A DNA stretch of 64,000 nt. Origin: Nonomuraea sp. PA05 (GTDB lineage Bacteria > Actinomycetota > Actinomycetes > Streptosporangiales > Streptosporangiaceae). Where the stretch lies: NCBI RefSeq assembly GCF_008086045.1, contig NZ_VSEY01000006.1, forward strand, positions 1-64,000. The letters run 5' to 3'. Within the stretch, counting starts at the first letter, position 1. Every line of letters begins with the position of its first letter. Below are positions 55,118 through 63,669 of this stretch, in pieces. Under the pieces are notes generated by a model, which had not been told where the DNA came from, did not search any database, and was given only the letters and a program-made list of their open reading frames with translations. Made by a program: the position numbers and the translations under genes.

Positions 55118-58083
55118 TGCTTGTCTCCGATGAGGTCGAGGAACACGTCTTCCAGTCGCGGCCCGTGCCCGTTGGCGACGGTGACGGCCGAGCCGAGCAG
55201 CCGCGACACGGGACCGGCCGACACCAGCCGGCCGCGCTGCATCACCACCACATGGCTGCAGGTCTGCTCCACCTCGGCCAGCATGTGGCTGGACACGATC
55301 ACGGTACGGCCGTCGCGCGCGTACCGCTTGAGCACCTCCCGCATCTCCCGGATCTGGGGCGGGTCGAGCCCGTTCGTGGGCTCGTCCAGCACGAGCAGAT
55401 CCGGCAGCCCGAGCATCGCCTGCGCGATGGCCAGCCGCTGGCGCATGCCCTGCGAGTACGTACGCACGGCGCGTTCGAGCGCCTTGCCCAAGTTCGCGAT
55501 CTCCAGCGCCTCGTCGAAGTGCGCGTCGGCCGGGGGACGGCCGGTGGCGGCCCAGTACAGCTGGATGTTGTCGCGCCCTGACAGGTGCGGCAGGAAGCCC
55601 GGCCCCTCGACGAACGACCCGAGCCTGGACAGCACGGGCGCGCCCGGGGTCACCTGCTCGCCGAAGATGCGGATCTCGCCTGCGTCCGGCTGGATGAGGC
55701 CCATCATCATGCGCATCGTCGTCGTCTTGCCGGCGCCGTTCGGGCCGAGCAGGCCCAGGACCTGGCCGCGCTCCACCCGGAACGACAGGTTGTTGACGGC
55801 CAGCTCGCCGTTTCGGTACGCCTTCGTCAGGCCACTGATCTCCAGCGGCACCTCGGCCCCGGTGCTTGGCGGTGACGCGCCGTCGCCGTTGTGCGCGGAC
55901 ACGCTGTTCTCACGGCCGCCCGCAGCCACCCGACCGGCGTCCCCATCACGCCCGCCGTCACCATCACGCCCGCCGTCACCATCACGCCCGCCGTCCCCAT
56001 CACGCCCGCCGTCATGGCCGCCGCCGTCAGCGGTGCCACCATCAGCGGCTCCACCACCAGAGGCTCCACCATCAGCGGTGCCACCGTCGGCGCCGCTTCC
56101 GGCGGCGGCAGTGACGAGAACCGCATCGTCCTGCGCCGACCCGCCACCCGTCACCCCAGCAACCCGAACCCGGGACCGCGTCGTGGTACGCCCCGTAGCC
56201 AGCACAATCCCCGCGATCACCACAGCGGCCAACGGCATCGCCCACACCCACCACGCCACCCCGGTAGGAGCGGCGGCCAAGGTGCCGACGGTGGGAACGC
56301 TGACGGCGGGTGAGGCCAGTGCCACCCGGTAAGCGGCAGGCTGCGCAGGAGTGGCGAAGCCCATGTCGGTCGTCGTCACGACCAGCCGCAGCCGATGCCC
56401 CACGGCGAAGCGATGATCCACCGCAGGCAGGCTGACCGTGGCCTCCGCGCTACCTGCCCCCTGCGGAATCGTCACCCGGATCGGCGCCACCAGCCCGGCG
56501 GGCAAGGTGGGGAGCTGGGTGTCGTCCGCCACGTCGTACAGCTTCGCGAAGAGCGTCGCCTCGCCCGCACCCGTCACCCTGATCTTGACGCTGGGGCTTC
56601 CGGTGAGCTGGAGCGGGGCGGTGAGTGGCCCGGACTCGAACGTGGCGCTCTGTCCCGGCATGTCGATCGAGACTCCGCCGCCGGTGTTCTGGCCGCCCAG
56701 CAGCCCGCCGATGCCTGGCACGGTCGAGATCGAGGCGGGGGCGCCGCCGGGCGGGTTGACGATGTTCTGCTCGGGGCCTTCGAGGGCGACGGTGGTGGTG
56801 CCGGTGCCGGCGAGGCCCGGGTAGGAGGCGGCCTCCGGGTGGAGGCGGATGCGCTGGCGGGTGCCGGGGTCGCGCCCGCCGTCACGCGTCACCGTGAACG
56901 CGCTCACCGGCGGCGCGGCCTGCCCGGCGCCCTCGCCCTTGAGGTAGTGGGCGAACCAGGCGGCCGACTGGTCGAAGAGCCAGTCGGCCTCGCCGTTGCC
57001 GCCGTCGTGGCCGCCGTCGAACCAGGCCAGGCTCACCGGGGTGCCCGCCGCGGCGATGGCCCTGGCGTTGGCGTCGGCGTGGCCGAGGGGGAACAGCGAG
57101 TCGCGCTGGCCCTGAATGAGCAGGGTGGGAGCCTTGATCTGCCCGGCCACGGTGATGGGGCTGGACTCGCGCAGCAGCTCGACCGCTTCCGGGGTGGCCC
57201 GGCCGTCCTTGGCGACCTGCTGGTAGATGGCGCAGACCTCGGGCAGGAATCTGCCGCAACGCGCCTGCTCCTCCGTCAGCGGGCCGGCCGCCGCCTCCCT
57301 GCGTCCTAGCAGCGACGTGGCGTCGAGCGAGACGCCCTGGCCGAAGAAGATGCCGGCCCACATGCGCTTGAAGACCCCGCTCGTGGCGGCACTCCCGGCG
57401 CCCTGAGCACCCGCCTGCGTGGCCGCGCCCCCAGTGCCGGTGCCGGTGCCGCCAGGCTGTGCGGCAGTCGCCCCGGTGCCGGTTGGCTGCGCGGTGCCGG
57501 TTGGCTGCGCGGTGCCGGTTGGCTGCGCGGCGGCGTTGGGGAAGAGCGCGTCCGCCAGGTCCGACCAGGTGATCTGCGGGACGATCGCGTCCACCCGGTG
57601 ATCAAAGGCCGCCGTCATCAGCGCGATGGCCCCGCCGTACGACCCGCCCGCGATCCCGACACGTGGGTCACCGGCGGCGTCGAGCTGGACCTCGGGCCGC
57701 TTGGCCAGCCAGTCGATGAGCTGCTTGACGTCCTTGACCTCGTAGTCGGGCGAGTTGAGCGCGATCTGCCCGGTCGAGCGGCCGAAGCCGCGAGCCGACC
57801 AGGTCATCACGGCGTAGCCCTGCTGGGCGAGGCGGACCGCCTGGTCGCGCATGCTCTGCTTGCTGCCGCCGAACCCGTGGGCGAGCAGCACGGCGGGCGC
57901 CTTCCCGCCGTCGGGAGGTGCGAAGAACGTCGTATCGAGCTCGACCCGTTGGTCGTCGGCTGGTCCGTCGACGACGGTTATCTGCTGGTCCTGGCCCCGC
58001 ACCTCGGGATCCGACGGCCACACGAGCCAGGTCGTCACCCCGATGAGGGCGAGTGCCGCGACCAGGGCGGCCACACGCTTCAT
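55114..58083 (-). CDS. Fusion of an alpha/beta-hydrolase with an ABC-transporter ATPase
   Basis: 989 residues. A helix at residues 4-22 (VAALVAALALIGVTTWLVWP) puts the next part outside. Residues about 35-400 form an S15/X-Pro-peptidase-like alpha/beta hydrolase with Ser148 in GGSYGG, an Asp in GQRDSLFP and a His in FDGGHDGG. The domain is interrupted by a Thr/Gly/Gln-rich insert at about 185-235. Residues about 400-600 form its C-terminal jelly roll. A second helix is at about 608-632. A Gly/Asp linker of 18-bp repeats follows. The ABC ATPase has Walker A GPNGAGKT at 780-787, signature YSQGM at 876-880 and Walker B LLVLDEP. The hydrolase would be outside and the ATPase inside. It is followed, with a 4-bp overlap, by an ABC-2 permease. 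Confidence 0.92.
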   Translation of the reverse strand: MKRVAALVAALALIGVTTWLVWPSDPEVRGQDQQITVVDGPADDQRVELDTTFFAPPDGGKAPAVLLAHGFGGSKQSMRDQAVRLAQQGYAVMTWSARGFGRSTGQIALNSPDYEVKDVKQLIDWLAKRPEVQLDAAGDPRVGIAGGSYGGAIALMTAAFDHRVDAIVPQITWSDLADALFPNAAAQPTGTAQPTGTAQPTGTGATAAQPGGTGTGTGGAATQAGAQGAGSAATSGVFKRMWAGIFFGQGVSLDATSLLGRREAAAGPLTEEQARCGRFLPEVCAIYQQVAKDGRATPEAVELLRESSPITVAGQIKAPTLLIQGQRDSLFPLGHADANARAIAAAGTPVSLAWFDGGHDGGNGEADWLFDQSAAWFAHYLKGEGAGQAAPPVSAFTVTRDGGRDPGTRQRIRLHPEAASYPGLAGTGTTTVALEGPEQNIVNPPGGAPASISTVPGIGGLLGGQNTGGGVSIDMPGQSATFESGPLTAPLQLTGSPSVKIRVTGAGEATLFAKLYDVADDTQLPTLPAGLVAPIRVTIPQGAGSAEATVSLPAVDHRFAVGHRLRLVVTTTDMGFATPAQPAAYRVALASPAVSVPTVGTLAAAPTGVAWWVWAMPLAAVVIAGIVLATGRTTTRSRVRVAGVTGGGSAQDDAVLVTAAAGSGADGGTADGGASGGGAADGGTADGGGHDGGRDGDGGRDGDGGRDGDGGRDGDAGRVAAGGRENSVSAHNGDGASPPSTGAEVPLEISGLTKAYRNGELAVNNLSFRVERGQVLGLLGPNGAGKTTTMRMMMGLIQPDAGEIRIFGEQVTPGAPVLSRLGSFVEGPGFLPHLSGRDNIQLYWAATGRPPADAHFDEALEIANLGKALERAVRTYSQGMRQRLAIAQAMLGLPDLLVLDEPTNGLDPPQIREMREVLKRYARDGRTVIVSSHMLAEVEQTCSHVVVMQRGRLVSAGPVSRLLGSAVTVANGHGPRLEDVFLDLIGDKQ
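55936..56012 (-). repeat. 18-bp repeats encoding a Gly/Asp linker
   Basis: About four units with core CCGTCACCATCACGCCCG, in frame, encoding GRDGDG on the minus strand. They lie in the linker before the ABC ATPase domain. Confidence 0.88.
57475..57528 (-). repeat. 18-bp in-frame repeats in the hydrolase domain
   Basis: Three identical 18-bp units (GGTGCCGGTTGGCTGCGC) encoding AQPTGT on the minus strand. They extend a loop of the hydrolase domain. Confidence 0.92.
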
Positions 58084-58208
58084 GCGGTGAGCCTACTTTC
58101 CACACCTGAGAGATCCCTGAGACGGAGTGGCGCCGGGACCTGCTGAAAGGTGCTAAGAGAGGTGGGCAGGGGGATCGTGGACTCGCCGCAGGGGGACGTG
58201 GGCGCCGG

Positions 58209-58646
58209 TCATGACGCCTGCCGGCTCTCGGTGGCGTCGGCGGAGAGCGCCCGGGCCACGGTGAGGCTGTCCTCGTAGATGTGGTATCGGGTGATCAGGC
58301 CGTCGGTGACCGTGAGGTGCAGGGCGAAGGGGGAGGTGTAGGAGCGGCCGGTGGCCGCGACGGTCTGCGCGATGTCGCCGAGCACGACGGCGTCGTCGCC
58401 GTCGACCAGGATCCGTGCGACGGAGGTGCCGTTGAGCTCGGGCACGTGGTGAGCCCCCAGCATGCGGAAGTGCTCGGCCACGTCGGCCCGGCTCGAACGG
58501 GGACGGATCCACGGCACCGCAGGATGCCCCTCGGCGGGCCAGTTGAAGCGCCACTCGCTCTCCTCGGCGAACAACTCGGCGACCCGCTCGGTGTCACCCT
58601 CACCGATCCGGCGCAACAGCTCCTGCACAGTGTCGTAAGTAGTCAT
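58209..58646 (-). CDS. SnoaL-like/NTF2-fold protein
   Basis: 145 residues. The cone-shaped alpha+beta NTF2-like fold is suggested by TVQELLRRIGEGDTERVAELFAEESEWRFNWPAEGHPAVPWIRP, then RADVAEHFRMLGAHH, and a long beta pair (VLGDIAQTVAATGRSYTSPFALHLTVTDGLITRYHIYEDSLTVARAL). Many such proteins are polyketide cyclases or ketosteroid-isomerase-like; this one could also be a ligand-binding protein. No catalytic dyad can be assigned with confidence. Confidence 0.87.
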   Translation of the reverse strand: MTTYDTVQELLRRIGEGDTERVAELFAEESEWRFNWPAEGHPAVPWIRPRSSRADVAEHFRMLGAHHVPELNGTSVARILVDGDDAVVLGDIAQTVAATGRSYTSPFALHLTVTDGLITRYHIYEDSLTVARALSADATESRQAS

Positions 58647-58742
58647 GATTCATCCCCCAAGTCCGATTCAGTGGTCGATGCATGTGTCAGTCTCCTCGAA
58701 TCGGTGCGGCGTGGCGATTACCTGAGAGGTAAGGCGGCAGCG

Positions 58743-59150
58743 TCAGCCCATGATCGCGTAGACCGTGGTGGCGTGGGCGACCGTCTCCGTGCCGCCCTCG
58801 GCCGTGAGCGTGATCTCGGTGAACGCCAGCGTGCGCCCCAGCTTCGTGATGCGCACGTCGAGCAGCACGTCCTTGCCCACCACCGGCCGCTGGAACGTCG
58901 TGGACTGCTGCACCGTGGTCATCGGCACGAACCCGCCGCGCGCCGACGAGACGGCCAGCACCGTGGCGGTGTCGGCCGCCGCCATCATGGCCTGCCCGCA
59001 CAGCCCGCCCCCCTCTCTGGCCAGGTCGTCGGACCAGGGGAGCCGGACGAGGGCATGTCGCTCGCCTACCTCCTCCACCCGCAGGCCGAGCTGCTTGATC
59101 CAGGGGGCGAAGTATTCCTGGAGAATCGCCTCTGCGTCTTCTGGAGTCAC
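58743..59150 (-). CDS. PaaI-type hotdog thioesterase
   Basis: 135 residues from the GTG at 59150; an upstream GTG is possible. The hotdog fold is suggested by APWIKQLGLRVEEVGERHALVRLPWSDDLAREGGGLCGQAMMAAADTATVLAVSSA, then TTVQQSTTFQRPVVGKDVLLDVRITKLGRTLAFTEITL. The catalytic Asp/Glu of PaaI thioesterases corresponds to the A-A-A-D of AMMAAADTA. It probably hydrolyses acyl-CoA thioesters in the cytosol. It is divergent from the P450 gene. Confidence 0.88.
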   Translation of the reverse strand: MTPEDAEAILQEYFAPWIKQLGLRVEEVGERHALVRLPWSDDLAREGGGLCGQAMMAAADTATVLAVSSARGGFVPMTTVQQSTTFQRPVVGKDVLLDVRITKLGRTLAFTEITLTAEGGTETVAHATTVYAIMG

Positions 59151-59281
59151 GCGCTCATCATGCACGCTGGACGGGGTGCTTGAGAGGCCCTGCGAAGAGC
59201 CTGTGGACAAGGAGCCGCGGCCCCGGATGCGGCTGTGGAAAACCAGTCCGGAAGACGGGAAACGGGAGACGGGAGGACGGC

Positions 59282-60571
59282 ATGCCGAACGGTGGTCACC
59301 GCCGTGTGGAAGGTGACGCGGTCGAGATCTTCACCCCGTCCACCTACGACACGGCCGTCCCGTACGAGCTGTTCGCCCGCCTCAGAAAGGATTCGCCCGT
59401 CCGCTGGATCCCGGAGCCGCCCATCGGCCCCTGGCGCGAGGGCCCCGGCTTCTGGGCGGTGTTCAGGCACGCCGACGTCAAGCACGTACTGCGTACCAGC
59501 GAGGACTTCTCCTCGCACCTCGGCGCCACCCAGATCCGCGACCCCGACACCCCCGCCGACCTGCGCTTCGTCCAGTCGCAGATGCTGAACATGGACCCGC
59601 CCGCCCATTCCAGGCTGCGCAGGATCGTGGCGGCGGCGTTCACGCCGCGCGCCGTGCGGGCGCTGGAGCGCACGATCGCGGAGCGGGCGGCGGCGCTGTT
59701 CGAGGCGGGCGAGTGCGACTTCGTCGAGGTGGTCGCCGACCTGCCCGTGTGGACGCTCGCGCACGTCATGGGCGTCCCCGCGCAGGACAAGCGGCTGCTG
59801 TACGACTGGGCGTCACGCGTGATCGGCTACCAGGACGACGACTACGCGCACCTGTCCACGGCGGACGTCGCCTCGCTCACCCCGATGGGCCGCCTGGCGC
59901 TCGCGGCCAGGCCCGAGCTGGGGCCGGGCGTCAACCCACGGTCGAGGGCCGCGCTGTCCGACATGTTCGCCTACGCCCACGCCCTGGCGGAGACGCCCAT
60001 AAACGGCGAGTCCGTCATGGCGGCGATGCGCGAGGGCGGCCTCACCGAGGCGGAGTTCGAGAACATGTTCTTCCTGTTCGCCGTCGCCGGCAACGAGACC
60101 CTGCGCAACGGCATCCCCGGCGGCCTGCTCTCCCTCCTCCAGCACCCCGCCGAGCTGGCCCGCCTGCGCGCCGACCCGTCCCTGCTGGACTCCGCGATCG
60201 AGGAGATGCTGCGCTTCTGGCCGCCGGTCATGCACTTCAGGCGGACGGCGACCCGCGACCTCACCCTCGGCGACCAGCGCGTCAAGGCGGGCGACAAGGT
60301 CGTCGTCTACCACGCCGCCGCCAACCGCGACCCGTCCGTCTTTCCCGATCCCGACCGCTTCGACGTCGCCCGCACCCCGAACGACCACGTCAGCTTCGGC
60401 TTCGGCCCGCACTTCTGCCTCGGCGCCCACCTGGCCCGCGCCCAGTTCCGCTCCCTGTTCAGGGAGCTGCTGGCCTGGGACGTCGAGCTCGCCGGCAGCC
60501 CGCGCAGGCTCACCTCCAACTTCCAGAACGGGCTCAAACACCTCCCGGTACGCCTGCGCCGCCGGAACTAG
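59282..60571 (+). CDS. Cytochrome P450
   Basis: 429 residues from the ATG at 59282 with GGGAGG 6 nt upstream. I-helix oxygen-binding AGNET at 269-273, ExxR Glu308-Met-Leu-Arg311, and heme loop FGFGPHFCLGAHLAR with Cys379. It resembles bacterial class I P450s of the CYP125/CYP142-like group (lipid or terpenoid hydroxylation), but substrate choice cannot be read. It needs a ferredoxin and reductase, none of which is nearby. It is followed 18 bp later by a methyltransferase and then a membrane protein, all in the same direction. Confidence 0.95.
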   Translation: MPNGGHRRVEGDAVEIFTPSTYDTAVPYELFARLRKDSPVRWIPEPPIGPWREGPGFWAVFRHADVKHVLRTSEDFSSHLGATQIRDPDTPADLRFVQSQMLNMDPPAHSRLRRIVAAAFTPRAVRALERTIAERAAALFEAGECDFVEVVADLPVWTLAHVMGVPAQDKRLLYDWASRVIGYQDDDYAHLSTADVASLTPMGRLALAARPELGPGVNPRSRAALSDMFAYAHALAETPINGESVMAAMREGGLTEAEFENMFFLFAVAGNETLRNGIPGGLLSLLQHPAELARLRADPSLLDSAIEEMLRFWPPVMHFRRTATRDLTLGDQRVKAGDKVVVYHAAANRDPSVFPDPDRFDVARTPNDHVSFGFGPHFCLGAHLARAQFRSLFRELLAWDVELAGSPRRLTSNFQNGLKHLPVRLRRRN

Positions 60572-60589
60572 CACCTTACGATCACCGGC

Positions 60590-61381
60590 ATGGACGACTA
60601 TGTGCGGATCAACCAGGACAACTGGAACGCCCGCGTCCCCATCCACCTCGCCAGCGACTTCTACGACGTGGCCGGCTTCAAGTCCGGCCGGAACCCGCTG
60701 CGGCCGTTCGAGCTGGCGGAGATCGGCGACGTGGCCGGACGCCGCCTGGCGCATCTGCAGTGCCACTTCGGCCTCGACACCCTCTCCTGGGCCAGGCTCG
60801 GCGCCGAGGTGACCGGCCTCGACTTCTCCGCCGCCGCGATCGAGCAGGCCAGAAGCATCGCCGCCGAGTGCGGCCTGCCGGCGAGGTTCGTGACGGCCGA
60901 CGTCTACGACGCGGCCCAGGCGCTCGGCGAGACCTACGACATCGTCTACACGGGCCTCGGCGCCCTCGTGTGGCTGCCCGACCTCACCCGCTGGGCCGAG
61001 ACGGTGGCCGCCCTGCTGAACCCCGGCGGCTTCCTCTACCTCGCGGAGTTCCACCCGTTCCAGAACATGCTGGACGACGACACCGGCACCCGCGTCGTCC
61101 GCGACTACTTCGACCGCGAGGCGCAGGTCTGGGAGTACCCGTACACCTACACCGGCGACGACGTCCTCGAACACCAGACCTCCGTGCAGTTCGACCACGG
61201 CATCGGCGACGTCGTCAGCGCGATCGCGGCGGCCGGCCTGCGCGTCGAGTTCCTGCACGAGCACGATCACACGCTGTTCCGCCGCTTCGCCGACCTGGTC
61301 GAATCCGGCGGCGTCTACCGGCGGCCCGCCGGCGCTCCCGGGATTCCGCTCATGTACTCCCTGCGCGCCTCGGCGAGATGA
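60590..61381 (+). CDS. Class I SAM-dependent methyltransferase
   Basis: 263 residues. Motif I with GRRLAHLQCHFGLDTLSWARLGAEVTGLDFSAAAIEQAR (the HLQCHFG form is common in actinobacterial methyltransferases), motif post-I LDFS, and later ADVYDAAQALGETYDIVYTGLGALVWLPDLTRWAE and GGFLYLAEFHPFQ. The target is unknown. It probably shares a transcript with the P450 upstream (18-bp gap). Confidence 0.92.
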   Translation: MDDYVRINQDNWNARVPIHLASDFYDVAGFKSGRNPLRPFELAEIGDVAGRRLAHLQCHFGLDTLSWARLGAEVTGLDFSAAAIEQARSIAAECGLPARFVTADVYDAAQALGETYDIVYTGLGALVWLPDLTRWAETVAALLNPGGFLYLAEFHPFQNMLDDDTGTRVVRDYFDREAQVWEYPYTYTGDDVLEHQTSVQFDHGIGDVVSAIAAAGLRVEFLHEHDHTLFRRFADLVESGGVYRRPAGAPGIPLMYSLRASAR

Positions 61382-61409
61382 GGCCCCGCGATCGGACCGT
61401 ACGGGGCAG

Positions 61410-62627
61410 ATGACCGTAAGATTCTCTGCCGTGAAGTCTCCAGCATCGTTCAAGAGGGCCGCCGCCTGGGCCCTGCCCTACTGGACTCGCGGCGAGGCGG
61501 GCCGCGAAACCCCCCAAGACCTGTTCAGGGTGCTCTATTTCGGCTGGCTGGCGGCGTTCACGCTCAAGGTGCTCGGCTCGGCATGGGACGTCTCGTGGCA
61601 CTTCAAGTGGCTGCGTGACGACCTCGCCCCGCCGCATCTGCTCAACTCCGCCGGCACGGCCATCGTCGTCGCCCTCACCGTCATCCACGGCTACACCGGC
61701 TACGGCGTCGACAAGATCGCGCTCCGGCTCATCCAGTGGGGCACCGGCACCTTCCTCGTCGCTGTGCCGCTCGACCTGATCAACCACCGCGTCAACGGGC
61801 TCGACATCACCTCGTGGAGCCCGTCGCACATCCTCCTCTACGTTGGAACGTTCTTCATGATCGCGGGCGTGATCCGCGGCTGGTACCTGGGTGCGCGGCA
61901 GGGGCGGGAACGGGTCGTCGTGCTCGGCGCGTTCTTCGCGTTCTTCCTGGAGAACATGCACTTCCCCGAGCAGCACCAGGAGTACGGCATCCTGTCGCTC
62001 GGCGCGTGGGACAACGGCGCGACCTACGCCGAGCCGATCCTGCTCGAGTTCGCGGCCGACCAGATGGGACGGCCCATCGATCGCACGATGATGGCCGGAT
62101 TCACCCTGCCCGTGCCCGACTACCTGTACCCGGTGTACGCCGTGGTGGGCGTGCTGACGGTGCTGGTCGTGGCCAGGATGATGGTCGGCAGGTTCGGCGC
62201 GGCCACCCTCGTGGCGGGCAGCTACGTGCTGTTCAGGACGCTGATCTGGCCGCTGCTGACCTTCACCGGTTTCCCGCCGTCGGCGGTGCCGTTCTTCATG
62301 ATCGTCGCCGGGCTGCTGGTGGACCTGGCGTTCCTGGTGCGCGTGCCGGTGGTGCGCGCGGTGCTGGGGGCGGCCGGGGTGACGGCGATCGCGTACGGCG
62401 CTCTGGTGGTGCAGAACGCCGTCATGGGGCCTGTGTACGGCGCGATCAAGGGGCAGGAGGGGCTGGCGGGGGCGCCTCCGCTGGCCACGCCGTCCGCTGT
62501 GTGGGCGGGGCTGGGGCTGCTCGTCGCGTGGCTGGCCATCGAGTGGATGGCGGGCAGGCGCAGGCAGCGGCCGGTCGAGGCGGCGCTGACGCGGCCGGTG
62601 ATCGCACCAGCCGCGCCGCTGGCTTAG
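61410..62627 (+). CDS. Polytopic membrane protein of unknown function
   Basis: 405 residues, about nine predicted helices. The N-terminal part WTRGEAGRETPQDLFRVLYFGWLAAFTLKVLGSAWDVSWHFKWLRDDLAPPHLLNSAG contains conserved-looking His, Trp and Asp residues near the membrane surface; later come SWSPSHILLYVGTFFMIAGVIRGWYLG and FLENMHFPEQHQEYGILSLG. The regularly placed His residues suggest metal or heme binding. No family is recognised. It follows the methyltransferase by 28 bp, so it may form a third member of the P450 cassette. Confidence 0.85.
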   Translation: MTVRFSAVKSPASFKRAAAWALPYWTRGEAGRETPQDLFRVLYFGWLAAFTLKVLGSAWDVSWHFKWLRDDLAPPHLLNSAGTAIVVALTVIHGYTGYGVDKIALRLIQWGTGTFLVAVPLDLINHRVNGLDITSWSPSHILLYVGTFFMIAGVIRGWYLGARQGRERVVVLGAFFAFFLENMHFPEQHQEYGILSLGAWDNGATYAEPILLEFAADQMGRPIDRTMMAGFTLPVPDYLYPVYAVVGVLTVLVVARMMVGRFGAATLVAGSYVLFRTLIWPLLTFTGFPPSAVPFFMIVAGLLVDLAFLVRVPVVRAVLGAAGVTAIAYGALVVQNAVMGPVYGAIKGQEGLAGAPPLATPSAVWAGLGLLVAWLAIEWMAGRRRQRPVEAALTRPVIAPAAPLA

Positions 62628-62923
62628 GAGATCGGACGCCGAACGGCCCCCTGTCTTGGCGGCGGATTCGAGGGGTCGTCGCAACACAATTGATCAATTG
62701 CTGTCAGCGGTCAGCACAGCCGCAAGAAAGTCCGCGCTGACCCCGAGCGTCGCGGCGATGGCCGCCCGCTCCCTCGATAGCGGGGAGTGGGCGGCCGTTC
62801 GTCTTGCCTGCTCATGCGATGCGGGCGACGGCGAGATTCTTCGGGAACCAACGCAGGTGATGGGTATCTGGCCAAGGTCGGTCACTCTGTTCAGCCTGTC
62901 GGCGTGGATACGCTGACAATGGG
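62628..62923. other. Intergenic region with AT-rich palindrome and possible short relic
   Basis: About 300 bp without a clear gene. It has a perfect 14-bp palindrome near 62690. On the minus strand a short frame ends ERAAIAATLGVSADFLAAVL, which looks protein-like and HTH-like but has no credible start; I treat it as a possible gene relic. Confidence 0.4.
62687..62700. promoter_or_regulatory. Perfect AT-rich palindrome
   Basis: CAATTGATCAATTG, perfect over 14 bp in an otherwise very GC-rich setting, 60 bp after the membrane protein gene. Possible operator, recombination site or mobile-element footprint. Confidence 0.5.
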
Positions 62924-63250
62924 TCAGGGGGTCACGCTGAGGGGCGTGAGCCAGTGGATCTCCAGGTCCTCTCGTAGGTAGTCCATGCGGTGCTGCTGGA
63001 AGTGTGCGAGTTCGGGGCGCGCGAGATGCGCGCGCAGGTCGTCGGCCGACCGCCATAGTTCGTAGAACACGAACGTGCTGGGATCTGCCACGTCGCGGTG
63101 GACCTGGTACTGCATCGACCCAGGCTCGGCCCTGGTCGGCTCAACGAATGACAGCAGCAGCCGCTCCAGTTCATCGGCGCGCTCGGGCTTCGGCCGGGCG
63201 AAGCCGTAGATACCGACCGCCCCGTCTCCTTCAGGTACGACAATTTTCAT
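62924..63250 (-). CDS. Antibiotic-biosynthesis-monooxygenase (ABM) domain protein
   Basis: 108 residues from the ATG at 63250. An ABM ferredoxin-like fold is suggested by GIYGFARPKPERADELERLLLSFVEPTRAEPGSMQYQVHRDVADPSTFVFYELWRSADDLRAHLARPELAHFQ. The Trp of ELWRS and the C-terminal His-rich edge match small cofactor-free quinone/heme monooxygenases (YgiN-like). It is divergent from an ArsR gene with a shared operator. Confidence 0.9.
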   Translation of the reverse strand: MKIVVPEGDGAVGIYGFARPKPERADELERLLLSFVEPTRAEPGSMQYQVHRDVADPSTFVFYELWRSADDLRAHLARPELAHFQQHRMDYLREDLEIHWLTPLSVTP

Positions 63251-63275
63251 ACCTGCCAACGCTAGCCGTCCGCCC

Positions 63276-63297
63276 AGGTATGATGCAAATCGTACCT
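63276..63297. promoter_or_regulatory. Candidate ArsR operator
   Basis: A 22-bp imperfect dyad AGGTATGAT-N4-ATCGTACCT (8 of 9 pairs), ending directly before the ArsR ribosome site. A further AGGTATG half-site overlaps the ABM start codon on the other strand. Confidence 0.68.
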
Positions 63298-63308
63298 AGG
63301 AGTGAGTT

Positions 63309-63626
63309 ATGGATCTGGGCAAGGTGTTCCGCGCGCTGGCCGACGACTCCCGCCGCCGGGTCGTGGCCGAACTCGCGGCCGATCCCGAAGACCGGGAGCG
63401 TGCCTGCGGCTCGTTCGACCTGCCGGTGAAGAAGGCCGCGCGCACGCATCACTTCCGGGTGCTGCGCGAGGCGGGGCTGATCATGCAGCGCGACCACGGC
63501 AACGGCAGCGCCGTCTCACTGCCCAGGCAGGACATCGAGCGTCATCTGCCCGGTCTGTTGCAGCTCCTGTCCGAGGAACTGGAGTCCGGCAACCCGACGG
63601 GCAGAATCGAGGAACACTGCGGCTGA
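63309..63626 (+). CDS. ArsR-family transcriptional regulator
   Basis: 105 residues; AGGAG stands 6 nt before the ATG. Winged helix: FRALADDSRRRVVAELAADPEDRERACGSFDLPVKKAARTHHFRVLREAGLIMQRDHGNGSAVSLPRQDI. There is no CxC metal motif of the arsenic/cadmium sensors, so the signal is probably another small molecule or a redox state. It is divergent from the ABM gene and likely controls it and itself. Confidence 0.92.
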   Translation: MDLGKVFRALADDSRRRVVAELAADPEDRERACGSFDLPVKKAARTHHFRVLREAGLIMQRDHGNGSAVSLPRQDIERHLPGLLQLLSEELESGNPTGRIEEHCG

Positions 63627-63669
63627 TCAGCCCACCAGGAGCCCTGGCCGTCCTGCTGCTCTTACTGGT

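Noticed and set aside
62694..63056. 120-residue minus-strand frame
   Set aside because: It overlaps the ABM gene, begins with Arg/Pro-rich shadow sequence, and only its last 25 residues look protein-like.
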